From a virus, in IMG/VR virus record IMGVR_UViG_3300025168_013630, positions 1 through 47,351 of that record: a stretch of 47,351 bases of DNA. One strand, written 5' to 3'. The notes under the pieces are model-generated. The model was given only the letters and a program-made list of their open reading frames with translations. It was not told the origin of the DNA and ran no database searches. Of the stretch, positions 27,108 to 34,956 are shown piece after piece. Made by a program: the position numbers and the translations under genes. Each line of letters starts with the position of its first letter. Position 1 is the stretch's first letter.

Positions 27108-27530
27108 TTAATTTCCGGTTGATCCAAAGCCACCATCTCCTCTACTAGTATCTGTTAATTCTTCTACCTCTTCAAATTCAAAATGAGGTATTGGCATCAC
27201 AATAATTTGGCCTACTCTGTCGCCTGTCTTGTATCTTCCACCTGGAGGGCCTGAGAGTTCTTTAAATCTAAGTTTTACAGGACCTCTGTATCCTGAGTCA
27301 ACAACACCAACACAGTTTGCAAGTACTAAATTTGTTTTTGACACAGAGCTTCTTGGGAATAAAAATCCAACGTGCCCTTCAGGTATTTCCATAGATAAAC
27401 CTGTATCATATTCTACATAGGTCTCTGATATACCCCAATCTACACATGTTAAATCCATACCTGCATCACCTGCTTTAGCGTATGATGGTACTACGGCATC
27501 ATCATGTAATTTTTTAATTTTTATTTTCAT
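27108..27530 (-). CDS. dut: dUTPase (trimeric)
   Basis: Hydrolyses dUTP to dUMP and PPi, keeping uracil out of DNA and supplying dUMP for thymidylate. 140 aa with all five motifs: AGDAGMDL (I), PRSSVSKTN (II), GVVDSGYRGPVKL (III), GDRVGQIIV (IV) and RGDGGFGSTG (V) at the C-terminus. It is a normal single-domain enzyme. It overlaps the MazG-HAD fusion gene by 17 bases, and both act on pyrimidine nucleotides. Confidence 0.95.
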   Translation of the reverse strand: MKIKIKKLHDDAVVPSYAKAGDAGMDLTCVDWGISETYVEYDTGLSMEIPEGHVGFLFPRSSVSKTNLVLANCVGVVDSGYRGPVKLRFKELSGPPGGRYKTGDRVGQIIVMPIPHFEFEEVEELTDTSRGDGGFGSTGN

Positions 27531-28482
27531 TGTATATTACCTCTCTTATATTTCCATTCCCTAATAACCAAGGGATTCCTTTAATTATTTCTATTCCTTC
27601 GTTAAGCTTTCTTCCAAGTGTTTCTTCTGAATATATACCTAAGTTCTTTTTAAGATAAACTTTGAATCCACTATCATGTAGTTTGTTTGCATTGCTTATA
27701 TCATCATCAATACAAAATGCAACCTGCTTAGGATCAAAGTTATTTATGATATACTTCTCCTTCTCTTCGTCAAATACAATTGCATCATAACATATATCAT
27801 TATCATGAAGCCATTTTAGAGTATCTGAATATATTCTAAAGTATTTTTTATAAGGTCGAGCTGTAAGTAATACTACGTTATATTCTTCGCATGTTTTTTT
27901 CATGAATTTCTTAACTCCATCTAGTACATCAAGCTTAGATTTTATACCGCACGTTCTATATTCAGATTTTATCCTGTATTGTTCTTTCTTATCTACATTT
28001 TTCTTAAAATCGTCTAGTGATTTGTAGCCTGCCCATTTTAAAAAACCACCTGGCCAATCTGCTAGTACACCGTCTATATCTATAAAAGCTATTTGTTTTT
28101 CTGAAGCTTTAATTTTCTCCATTACTTCTTCCTGGTTAAACTTTGCTTCAACAACTTTAGATTTATCTATAAATTTTTCATGTAAATCATTTACGTTAAA
28201 TCCATTTAGCTGTATTATACCAAACAAGTATTTTAGTACGTCAACACATTCTTCTAATACATTATCATTAACATCTTCTGTATTCTTAGAGGTGTGCATT
28301 TTCCAATCTATCTCATCGAGTACTTCATATACTTCTTTGGATAATGCAAGTACGTATTCCTTGTTCCACTTGATTTTTAATTCTTTATTGTTTCTTACAT
28401 CTTCAACTGTAAGACCTTGTTTAGCAAAAAACTTTTTTGTAAACTCTTCCTGTATTTCAAAGATTTCTTTTAGTTTGTCCAT
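27514..28482 (-). CDS. MazG/dimeric-dUTPase-like plus HAD-phosphatase fusion
   Basis: A 322-aa two-domain protein. Residues 1 to about 110 are an all-alpha NTP-pyrophosphohydrolase (KEVYEVLDEIDW with Glu-rich helices, then VLEECVDVLKYLFG giving EExxD). From about 125 there is a HAD phosphatase: FIDIDGVLADW holds the nucleophile Asp pair, VVLLTARPYKKY is motif II and FCIDDDISNANKL motif IV, close to 5'(3')-deoxyribonucleotidases. A fused dNTP pyrophosphatase and nucleotidase would take a dNTP to a nucleoside, useful for removing a competing base. The combination is a good biochemical target. Confidence 0.75.
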   Translation of the reverse strand: MDKLKEIFEIQEEFTKKFFAKQGLTVEDVRNNKELKIKWNKEYVLALSKEVYEVLDEIDWKMHTSKNTEDVNDNVLEECVDVLKYLFGIIQLNGFNVNDLHEKFIDKSKVVEAKFNQEEVMEKIKASEKQIAFIDIDGVLADWPGGFLKWAGYKSLDDFKKNVDKKEQYRIKSEYRTCGIKSKLDVLDGVKKFMKKTCEEYNVVLLTARPYKKYFRIYSDTLKWLHDNDICYDAIVFDEEKEKYIINNFDPKQVAFCIDDDISNANKLHDSGFKVYLKKNLGIYSEETLGRKLNEGIEIIKGIPWLLGNGNIREVIYNENKN

Positions 28483-29414
28483 TCTTTAACTCTGTCTAAT
28501 ACTTCATTTGCTTTCATTTTATGGCTCCATTGTGCAAACCTACCTAATAGGTCTATGTTGTCCATTCTTTCTATATTTTGGCTTTGTTTTATCTGAATTG
28601 GTAAATTTTCAAATTTCATTAAAATCTTATTACCTTCGATTTTATCATCTGTTATAGGATCTACAGATTCATATACTATATAATCTCTAAAGAATGTCTG
28701 TCTTGTCCAGATTGTATCTACTGAATATACATAATCAAAGTACAATGAAGGATGATTCATTTTTGCACTCATATCTTCTATTGATTGGCTATATTCTGTT
28801 TTATAGAAACATTTTTTAGAAGTAGATAGATCAAATGGAATGTCTTCAACATCTAACATACAATTTAGTTTGTATAAAATGTTTAAATTTAGTGTTGATA
28901 TTATATGGTGGTACTCGCCTTCAACTCCATCTGTAAATTTTATGTTCCTTGTGAATGCGTTTAAACTTTCTACTGATGTATTCATTAACTGACCTCGATC
29001 TTTTATTATCTTAAGCAGTTCGGTAAAGAAAAACTTATAACTGTCTTCTCCTAAGCCATCAATTTCGATATGCTTTATCTCAGTCATACCTTCTGATAAA
29101 AAACTAGATTCTGATTGTTCTACGCCACGTGTAGTTTTTGCGTATTTCTTTTTAAATTCTTTTGTAGGAGAATCAACAACTTCTCCATCTACATTGTACC
29201 CTATGCAGCATAACTCTATTTGTATTTCGCTATTCGGTAGAACATCTTTTACAAACTGCTCCATATTTTCAGTCCACTGTAATAACCTTGGGCCTGGTAT
29301 AAAGGGTATGTTTAACTGACCTAGTGGTTTTTCATCTACTAACCAATGATCTTTTAAATAGTATGCAGCTATCAGTCCTGCAGGACCAGCTCCTAAAATA
29401 TAATTGTTTTCCAT
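28470..29414 (-). CDS. FAD/NAD(P)-binding oxidoreductase-like protein
   Basis: A 314-aa protein with a clear N-terminal dinucleotide-binding fold (YILGAGPAGLIAAYYL, GxGxxG) and a C-terminal NIDLLGRFAQWSH segment that resembles the flavin-binding end of UDP-galactopyranose mutase and amine-oxidase-like enzymes. The middle part is not assignable. Its substrate is unknown: a sugar nucleotide (mutase-like) or a nucleobase both fit the surrounding genes. A strong CGGAA-class promoter lies 24 bases upstream, with an AAGGTTA-type ribosome-binding site. It overlaps the MazG-HAD gene by 13 bases. Confidence 0.65.
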   Translation of the reverse strand: MENNYILGAGPAGLIAAYYLKDHWLVDEKPLGQLNIPFIPGPRLLQWTENMEQFVKDVLPNSEIQIELCCIGYNVDGEVVDSPTKEFKKKYAKTTRGVEQSESSFLSEGMTEIKHIEIDGLGEDSYKFFFTELLKIIKDRGQLMNTSVESLNAFTRNIKFTDGVEGEYHHIISTLNLNILYKLNCMLDVEDIPFDLSTSKKCFYKTEYSQSIEDMSAKMNHPSLYFDYVYSVDTIWTRQTFFRDYIVYESVDPITDDKIEGNKILMKFENLPIQIKQSQNIERMDNIDLLGRFAQWSHKMKANEVLDRVKEWTN

Positions 29415-29437
29415 TTGTAACCTTTTCTTAATTTATA

Positions 29438-29462
29438 TAATATAACAATAATTTCCGATATA
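29438..29462 (-). promoter_or_regulatory. CGGAA-class promoter motif before the FAD-MazG-dut unit
   Basis: The coding strand reads TATATCGGAA, 6 bases, GTTATATTA, preceded by a run of seven T. It is one of the best consensus copies. The downstream ATG at 29414 has an AAAAGGTTA ribosome-binding site in between. Confidence 0.7.
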
Positions 29463-29468
29463 AAAAAA

Positions 29469-29663
29469 CTATTTATCGAAAAAATTCTTTAATTCTTCTT
29501 GAGTTGGATACGATGTTATAGCTTTGCATAAAATACAAATCCATTTTACAGATCCTTTTTCGTCCATCTCTATTTTTTCATCTTTATGCCCACATTCATC
29601 TTGAATCTTTTTTATTTCTTTCTGCATATTTCTTATTTTTTCGTTTAACTTGCTCACATCCAT
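29469..29663 (-). CDS. Small helical plus Cys/His protein, 64 aa
   Basis: A coiled-coil-like N-terminus (SKLNEKIRNMQKEIKKIQDE) is followed by CGH and a later ICILC, so four ligands (C, H, C, C) could form a zinc finger in the short C-terminal half. There is a good CAGGAG ribosome-binding site 6 bases before ATG. It lies between nrdJ and the next promoter, so it ends the nrdJ unit. Function unknown. Confidence 0.6.
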   Translation of the reverse strand: MDVSKLNEKIRNMQKEIKKIQDECGHKDEKIEMDEKGSVKWICILCKAITSYPTQEELKNFFDK

Positions 29664-29734
29664 CAGTTTTCTCCTGATTTTTATTACTGTTAACCAAAGT
29701 TTGTTCGAAATATAACTTTTCTATCCAATCCATC

Positions 29735-31594
29735 TTATGTAATTTCACAACTACCTCCTGCACATGCTAACTCGCCGGATAGATTTGTTTCGTCTTCAAG
29801 CTCTACAATCATTGTTAGATCTATGTCGCTTAGCGATTTCATCATTTCATTGTATTGCTTTTTTGTAATATCTTCAAATGGAGCTTGTGTATAAGTTCCT
29901 CCATTATAAGGCAAAACAGACAGTCCGTTATAAGAATCTCTGTTTTCCCACATCCACTCACCAGCTAAATCCCATTCGTCTTCTTTGAGACTAATCGTAG
30001 CTGATACATTATGAGTGTTTGAACCGTTTCTGTGTCCGGATTTTACCCAATCAGTTGCAACCTTCTTTACTCTATCTAAAATCTGAAAAGGTGATTCAGT
30101 TCTCAGGATGGATCCTTCGGGAGCCTTTTGAGGTATCTGAATTACTGCAGTGTCGTGAGCTCTAAAAAACTCATCTTCAACTAAAGCTGGATGGTTGTCT
30201 CTAAGATAAGGATATATTGATTCGTTTTTACCTACTCTAATTCTTCTGATATAATAATCATTGTGCCATGCATGAATTCCTGAAGAAGTACCTAATACTA
30301 ACGAAGTAGTTCCTGCAGGTTTAACTGTAGTTGTTCTTGCTGACTTGTTTATACCTATAAGCTTTGCAACTCTTGAGTTTTCTCTCTTTACTTTGTCAGC
30401 TGCTTGATTCATATCGTATCCTAATACTACACCTGAGCCTATACCGGTCATTGAAACTCCAATAAGTGCATCCTTCTCTGTAGTCTCTCTCCAAATATCT
30501 CTTAAATAATGAAATTCTGTGTATCCTGCTTGAAGTGTTCCAATAAATGCGGCTGCCTTAACTCTTTCGTTTAAGTCTTCTTGTGATTCGATATCACTTG
30601 CATTGACTTCACATAGATTACAAAACTGAAAAGGTCTTAAAGCAATCTCACAACAAGGGTTTGTTCCCCAATCTTTATCATTGTTAAAATAAATACCGGG
30701 TTCGCCTGCACCTGATAGTTCAACACGCTTCCACAAATCCATAAAGAATTCTTTTGTTATTTTGTGACGCATTAAAACTGCAGAGTTGTTAGCCCTACCT
30801 CTCTGTGCGTTTAACTCCCACCAATTACCTGATTTACAACCAATCATTTGGTCATCATCTGCATTAAATAACGAGATCAGTGCAGCTCGTCTAATACCAC
30901 CAGCCAATACAGCATCAGCTATGTGACATATCATATCGTGGGCTTCAAGAGTTGAAAGGTGATCACCTGATTGTTTTGCATCAAGCATTCCTGTAAGTTT
31001 TAGTATACATTCTTTAAGCGGTTGTGGACCTGGAGCTTTACCACCTGATGTAACCAGCTGAGCGCCTTTTGCTCTAATATCTGAGAAGTCGAATTCGACT
31101 CTAGATCCGCCACCGTTCATATATGATTTCATAAGAACCTTGATTGCATCTGCCCAACCTTCTATCGAATCACCAATTAAAAATCTTCTTTTTCTTTTTG
31201 GATATGGCTTTTGAATAACAGGTAATTTTGCAACGTGATGTCGCTGTACAGAATAACCTACTCCAGTACCACCTAGCAATAAAAACATTGTCTCACTAAA
31301 AGCATCGATGTGATCTATAGGAAGATATGCGCAATTGTAAATTCTGTTTGGTGATATTTCAATTGGCTTGCCACCGAATTGTAAACTTCGCATAGAAGGA
31401 AGGATTTTTTTATCATAAACAAGTTTATATTTTTCTTCTATCTCGTCATGTAAATTAGGAAAAGATTTTTGATGCATCTTTTTATTTCTCGTTACTAATT
31501 CTTCCCATGTCTCTCGCCTATTAAGTTCTTTATCGAACTTTGCGTACTTCATATAGACTGTTATGTCTGATAAAATTTTATTTGATATTTCCAT
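29735..31594 (-). CDS. nrdJ: B12-dependent (class II) ribonucleotide reductase, monomeric RTPR type
   Basis: Reduces ribonucleotides to deoxyribonucleotides using adenosylcobalamin. 619 aa, close to but shorter than the 739 of Lactobacillus-type RTPR. GGTGVGYSVQRHHVA, NPCCEIALRPFQFCNLCEVN near 316 (the active-site CxE and the redox Cys pair), VKPAGTTSLVLGTSSGIHAW and a C-terminal CAGGSCEIT with the CxxxxC reductant pair are all present. A phage with this enzyme depends on host cobalamin, and needs no oxygen or small subunit. A hairpin lies in its leader at 31631-31651. Confidence 0.95.
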   Translation of the reverse strand: MEISNKILSDITVYMKYAKFDKELNRRETWEELVTRNKKMHQKSFPNLHDEIEEKYKLVYDKKILPSMRSLQFGGKPIEISPNRIYNCAYLPIDHIDAFSETMFLLLGGTGVGYSVQRHHVAKLPVIQKPYPKRKRRFLIGDSIEGWADAIKVLMKSYMNGGGSRVEFDFSDIRAKGAQLVTSGGKAPGPQPLKECILKLTGMLDAKQSGDHLSTLEAHDMICHIADAVLAGGIRRAALISLFNADDDQMIGCKSGNWWELNAQRGRANNSAVLMRHKITKEFFMDLWKRVELSGAGEPGIYFNNDKDWGTNPCCEIALRPFQFCNLCEVNASDIESQEDLNERVKAAAFIGTLQAGYTEFHYLRDIWRETTEKDALIGVSMTGIGSGVVLGYDMNQAADKVKRENSRVAKLIGINKSARTTTVKPAGTTSLVLGTSSGIHAWHNDYYIRRIRVGKNESIYPYLRDNHPALVEDEFFRAHDTAVIQIPQKAPEGSILRTESPFQILDRVKKVATDWVKSGHRNGSNTHNVSATISLKEDEWDLAGEWMWENRDSYNGLSVLPYNGGTYTQAPFEDITKKQYNEMMKSLSDIDLTMIVELEDETNLSGELACAGGSCEIT

Positions 31595-31630
31595 TGATTT
31601 CCTTTATTGCGTGTTATTGTTGAAAAAATA

Positions 31631-31651
31631 AGCCGGTCCGTTAGACCAGCT
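31631..31651 (-). terminator. Hairpin with U-tract between dnaB and nrdJ
   Basis: The coding strand has an 8-bp stem AGCTGGTC / GACCGGCT (one T-G pair), a 5-base TAACG loop and then TATTTTTTC, the shape of an intrinsic terminator ending the dnaB transcript. It lies only 37 bases before the nrdJ ATG. An ATATTTATAG box (31659-31671) sits just upstream, so it could alternatively be a 5' hairpin or attenuator in a separate nrdJ leader. Confidence 0.65.
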
Positions 31652-31670
31652 ATATGCTACTATAAATATA

Positions 31671-33020
31671 CTAATCGTCTAATTCTTCAAACCTTTTTTT
31701 CATTTCTTTTCTTAAGTATTCTTCGTGATTTGCCATCTGGCCTTTTAACTCAGCACCTCTTACAGATGACTCATCATATATTTGAAAGCTACCATTATTT
31801 GTATCTATTTGGCTTGGAAAAGTAATTCCATCTGGGCCAAATCTATTTTTTACAACATGTATTCTTCCTGTACCACCAACTTTATCTTCTATCTTTCTTG
31901 ATAACGACATAACAAAATCTGCAGTCATAATTTTTGAGTATGATTCTGCAATTTTGTCTGCCTGTATCACATCTTCTTGAAGTGCAGATCTGTTTGCTTG
32001 AGATGCTGTCCATACTGGAACTTCTAGTGTTCCTGCTAAACCTCTTAATTCTTCATAGATATTACCTAGCTCTAATCTATAATCTTTCTGTCCACCATTA
32101 CCTCGTAATAGATCTGCATAATCTAAAATGATCATGTCAGGTTCTTTTCCTAGCATTCTATATCTTTCAACATGAGAAGCTATTGTAGAAATTGCTGCTG
32201 TTTTTGTTGGATAGTACTTTACAATAAGATTACCTGGTATCTTTTCAACTGTTTCCTTTACTGCATCGATATTGTATTTAAGTTCTTGATTTGCAATACC
32301 TGTAATTACTGAGTCATATCTTAGTCCTACGTAAGCCTCATTTAATTCTAGTGTGTAGTGAAGTACATTCTTTCCTTGCTTTATAACATTAGCACCTAAG
32401 TTTACAAGTAAGAAAGATTTACCAATACCAGCTGGAGCAACAACAACACCTAGCTCACCTTTACCTAAGCCACCATCCATAAGATTATCTATAACATCCC
32501 AACCTGTTGGTAGTATGTGTCTAGTTGCTTGATTATATCTATCATCTACAGACGCAACATAATCATGGCCGACATTTCTTTCAGCACCCGCTGTCATAGC
32601 TGAATCTATCTTTGCTTTTATTGCATCGTATTTACCTGCACTTAGTAATTCAACAGAATCCATAATTGCGTTTTTCAATACTTTGTTTTTGCAAAAATCA
32701 AGAGTCTGCTCCATTACAAATTCTAAATCTTCTGAGTCAATATGTCGATAAGCATCTTTTATATTTGACACAACGCTTGTCTTCAATACATCGTCTGTTA
32801 TCTCAGATATCTTTACCTTCATAACCTCAGCTGTTGGCTGGGATTTATATTTCCTAAAGTATTCGTGTATTGCACCAACCAAAAATTGATTTGATTCGTT
32901 TTCAAAATATGATACCTCAAGTATATCTTGAATTTGCTGTAGGAAGTTCTTGTCCTTAAGAAGACACGTAATTATTTTTATTTGAAACGTATAACCAAAT
33001 TCACTTAATCTATCACTCAT
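31671..33020 (-). CDS. dnaB: Replicative DNA helicase (DnaB/gp41 family)
   Basis: The hexameric helicase that unwinds DNA ahead of the polymerase. 449 aa: an N-terminal helical domain (to about 125, YTFQIKIITCLLKDKNFLQQ), a linker, then the RecA-like ATPase with GVVVAPAGIGKSFLLVNLG (Walker A near 195-202), MIILDYADLL (Walker B), WTASQANRSAL (Q/R motif) and HVVKNRFGPDG. The start overlaps the nuclease gene by 8 bases. No primase is seen in the window. Confidence 0.93.
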   Translation of the reverse strand: MSDRLSEFGYTFQIKIITCLLKDKNFLQQIQDILEVSYFENESNQFLVGAIHEYFRKYKSQPTAEVMKVKISEITDDVLKTSVVSNIKDAYRHIDSEDLEFVMEQTLDFCKNKVLKNAIMDSVELLSAGKYDAIKAKIDSAMTAGAERNVGHDYVASVDDRYNQATRHILPTGWDVIDNLMDGGLGKGELGVVVAPAGIGKSFLLVNLGANVIKQGKNVLHYTLELNEAYVGLRYDSVITGIANQELKYNIDAVKETVEKIPGNLIVKYYPTKTAAISTIASHVERYRMLGKEPDMIILDYADLLRGNGGQKDYRLELGNIYEELRGLAGTLEVPVWTASQANRSALQEDVIQADKIAESYSKIMTADFVMSLSRKIEDKVGGTGRIHVVKNRFGPDGITFPSQIDTNNGSFQIYDESSVRGAELKGQMANHEEYLRKEMKKRFEELDD

Positions 33021-34059
33021 AACTTTTCGCTGCCATTACATCTAAATGAAAAAAGCAATTTCTTAACCACAGATCAGGATTTCTGATTGCAGCATTTAGC
33101 TTGTCTTCTAACATCATTTTTTGAAATTGAAACTTAACCAATCTATTAACTGGTTGCTTTACTATATCTATAATTTTTGACTTTATAGCACCGCCAATAT
33201 CTACATCTGCCAATTGCATAAGCTTATAATTCATAGCTATCAAATCTTCGCTTTGTGAAATTGTTTTTATAATCTTTGATGTATCATCAGAATTTTTTGT
33301 AAAATCTAAAATATCTTGTGTTGTTAATTTTTTATCTTCAAATAATATAGGTAGTCGCTTTGCAAGAGTCTTTACACCTACACCTTTTATACCTGGTATG
33401 TTATCTGAGTTGTCGCCTGTTAGGGTTCTGTATAATAGAAAGTTATGTGCTGGCACTTCAAAGTCTTCCTTCACTGTGTCTTTAAAATAATACTTTTTCT
33501 TTGTTGGCGACCATACTGTCACTCTATCATCAACTAGTTGTAGAAAATCCTTATCAGTCGACATAATATAAAACTGACTTTTAGGATATATCTGTTGAGA
33601 TATGTATGCCATTGCATCATCTGCTTCAATATCGGGAGGTGATAGAACCGTCACAGGTAGTACATCAAGATATTGCACAAGTCTTGATATTTGTTGTGAC
33701 ATTGATATTGATTCATCTTCCTGTGAGTGGAATGAGTTTAGACGGGTTAATCGCTTTCGAACTTTTCTATTAGCTTTGTACTCAGGGAAGAGTTTTCGCC
33801 TTTTATTAGAACCACCTTTGCCATCAAAGCAAATGATTACTCGAGTTGGTTTGATGTTTTTAATTGCATAACCTATCGATTGCAAAAAACCCGTCATCCC
33901 TCCAATATGTGTGCCGTTATCATTAGTACTAGGGTTTACGGCAAAGGCCCTAATAAATGTGTTTAATCCATCAATCAATAAAATTCTATCATTGGTTGTC
34001 TGACTCTTTGAATTGTCTTCATTGAGATTTTTGAGAATGTCTATATAACTTTGTTTCAT
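33013..34059 (-). CDS. 5'-3' exonuclease / flap nuclease (PolI N-domain / RNase H-like)
   Basis: Removes Okazaki primers and flaps. 348 aa with the FEN/5' nuclease motifs: ILLIDGLNTFIRAF with the first Asp, VIICFDGKGGSNKRRKLFPEYKANRK (arch/helix and metal Asp), PPDIEADDAMAY, YIMSTDKDFLQLV and TGDNSDNIPGIKGVGVKTLAK (H3TH). The free 5' nuclease and the separate PolA-palm protein at 41024-42031 look like the two halves of DNA polymerase I. A CGGAA-class promoter ends 6 bases before the ATG, so the message would start at about the ATG itself. Confidence 0.92.
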   Translation of the reverse strand: MKQSYIDILKNLNEDNSKSQTTNDRILLIDGLNTFIRAFAVNPSTNDNGTHIGGMTGFLQSIGYAIKNIKPTRVIICFDGKGGSNKRRKLFPEYKANRKVRKRLTRLNSFHSQEDESISMSQQISRLVQYLDVLPVTVLSPPDIEADDAMAYISQQIYPKSQFYIMSTDKDFLQLVDDRVTVWSPTKKKYYFKDTVKEDFEVPAHNFLLYRTLTGDNSDNIPGIKGVGVKTLAKRLPILFEDKKLTTQDILDFTKNSDDTSKIIKTISQSEDLIAMNYKLMQLADVDIGGAIKSKIIDIVKQPVNRLVKFQFQKMMLEDKLNAAIRNPDLWLRNCFFHLDVMAAKSYE

Positions 34060-34064
34060 ATATC

Positions 34065-34089
34065 TAATATAACTAATTTTTCCGACATA
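34065..34089 (-). promoter_or_regulatory. CGGAA-class promoter motif, leaderless configuration, before the 5' nuclease-dnaB unit
   Basis: The coding strand reads TATGTCGGAA, 6 bases, GTTATATTA, and the ATG at 34059 follows after 5 bases. A start 6-7 bases below TATATT falls on the ATG, giving an mRNA without leader. There is no ribosome-binding site. Confidence 0.65.
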
Positions 34090-34102
34090 AAAAAATAAAA
34101 AA

Positions 34103-34605
34103 CGTACTAAGTGGGCTGGTTTTTATTTTATTTTTATAAACTTGGCTTTTGCTTCATCAGATTTCGGTACTGATATTTGAAGTAAACCGTTTTTCATTTG
34201 TGCATCCAGATTCTGTAAGTTATAATCCGGACTAACTTTCCATCCCATGTCAAAGCTACGTCTAGCTATACCTCGGTGGATATAGTTTGGCGCTACTTCA
34301 GATGATGGGTTGGATTCTATATTTGGTTTGTTGTAAGCAACCTTTAAAGTGTTGCCTTCGACGCTAACCATAACGTCATCTTTTTCCAAACCTACGCATG
34401 CAATATCAAAGCAAAGTGTTTCATCGTTAATGAACACATCGACTGGATAATCTGGCTTTGAATCCATTACTGAACCAAATCCTACGGTTGTATCGAAAAA
34501 ATTTTTGAAAAGTAAATCGGTGGAGAAGAGTCTCTCACCTAAAAAATGTTTTGTCATAATTAAATCTCCTTAAATAATTTTAATGTTAAACGCCCACTTA
34601 GTACG
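34103..34605. repeat. 14-bp inverted repeat flanking hsp20
   Basis: CGTACTAAGTGGGC at 34103-34116 is the exact reverse complement of GCCCACTTAGTACG at 34592-34605. One arm lies in the hsp20 leader, the other just after its stop codon (34123), followed on the coding strand by a T-rich run. The hsp20 mRNA could therefore close into a circle-like structure of 5' leader with 3' trailer. There is no mismatch over 14 bases. Confidence 0.85.
34123..34557 (-). CDS. Small heat-shock protein Hsp20 (alpha-crystallin family)
   Basis: An ATP-independent chaperone that holds unfolding proteins. 144 aa: the N-terminal FSTDLLFKNFFDTTVGF is the usual flexible part. The alpha-crystallin domain starts at YPVDVFINDETLCFDIACVG, has a central IHRGIARRSFDMGWKV (family FxRsf) and ends with NGLLQISVPKSDEAK, which carries the NGxL motif. 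The last residues IKIK give only a minimal I-x-I C-terminal tail. It has its own ATATTTATA box and AAGGAG site and is flanked by a 14-bp inverted repeat, so it is probably a monocistronic, separately controlled gene. Confidence 0.9.
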   Translation of the reverse strand: MTKHFLGERLFSTDLLFKNFFDTTVGFGSVMDSKPDYPVDVFINDETLCFDIACVGLEKDDVMVSVEGNTLKVAYNKPNIESNPSSEVAPNYIHRGIARRSFDMGWKVSPDYNLQNLDAQMKNGLLQISVPKSDEAKAKFIKIK

Positions 34606-34611
34606 CTTTAC

Positions 34612-34625
34612 ATATATAAATATCA
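34612..34625 (-). promoter_or_regulatory. ATATTTATA promoter-like box before hsp20
   Basis: The coding strand reads TGATATTTATATAT, about 55 bases upstream of the hsp20 ATG and just before the upstream arm of its inverted repeat. It is of the same class as the boxes at 1677, 15181 and 41008. Confidence 0.35.
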
Positions 34626-34640
34626 TGTAGTTAAATAAAA

Positions 34641-34736
34641 AAAAGGCTCTTGGTTGGTTAAATAAATCTTTATCGTAGTGAGGATTTTTAACTCTTAACA
34701 TTCTGTACCACGGGAAGGTGGCCTTTTATCACAGAA
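34641..34736 (-). ncRNA. Structured RNA candidate upstream of hsp20
   Basis: On the coding strand a hairpin is formed by TTCTGT (34736-34731) and ACAGAA (34706-34701), enclosing an inner CCAC/GTGG stem-loop and a GATAAAAGG bulge. A second stem GTTAAAAATC / GATTTATTTAAC (2-base bulge) follows. Then GCCTTTTTTTT (34647-34640) can pair with AAAAGGC in the bulge, making a pseudoknot-like fold ending in a U-run. It sits between the DUF4494-like gene and hsp20, without coding capacity. It could be a terminator with control, or a regulatory leader. Confidence 0.4.
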
Positions 34737-34747
34737 CAAGGTGTATA

Positions 34748-34945
34748 TTACAACACCTTTATTACATCAGATTTTTTAACTTCAACAACTTCAAACTCTA
34801 CTGAGTCGTTTGCAAAATCTTTGTTAACAATTGCTTCTGCATCTGTTACTGATACTGCTGAAACTAAATAAGCTTCTTTTTTCCATGTGACTTTGTTGCC
34901 TGTGTCTGTTGCAACTTTCACTCTTGCTAAATAATACATGTCCAT
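34748..34945 (-). CDS. DUF4494-like protein, 65 aa
   Basis: Matches the pattern of DUF4494, a family found in Bacteroidetes and their phages: YYLARVKVATDTG at the start, KEAYLVSAVSVTDAEAIVNKDF (the YLVxAxS...TEAE pattern) and a terminal FEVVEVKKSD. The function is unknown. It has an AGGAG site placed in the end of the secreted-protein gene 11 bases upstream. It is a taxonomic clue toward a Bacteroidetes host. Confidence 0.6.
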   Translation of the reverse strand: MDMYYLARVKVATDTGNKVTWKKEAYLVSAVSVTDAEAIVNKDFANDSVEFEVVEVKKSDVIKVL

Positions 34946-34956
34946 AACTTTTTCTC

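Noticed and set aside
27085-27136. ATG at 27136 for the 119-aa gene next to dut
   Set aside because: The additional 17 codons coincide with the conserved last motif of dUTPase in another frame, so they are more likely an accident than a real N-terminus.
29600-29735. Leftward ORF of about 45 codons between nrdJ and the 64-aa gene
   Set aside because: MDWIEKLYFEQTLVNSN... runs out of the gap into the 64-aa gene in another frame. It has no ribosome-binding site and the longer, better-supported gene explains the sequence; I leave it out.
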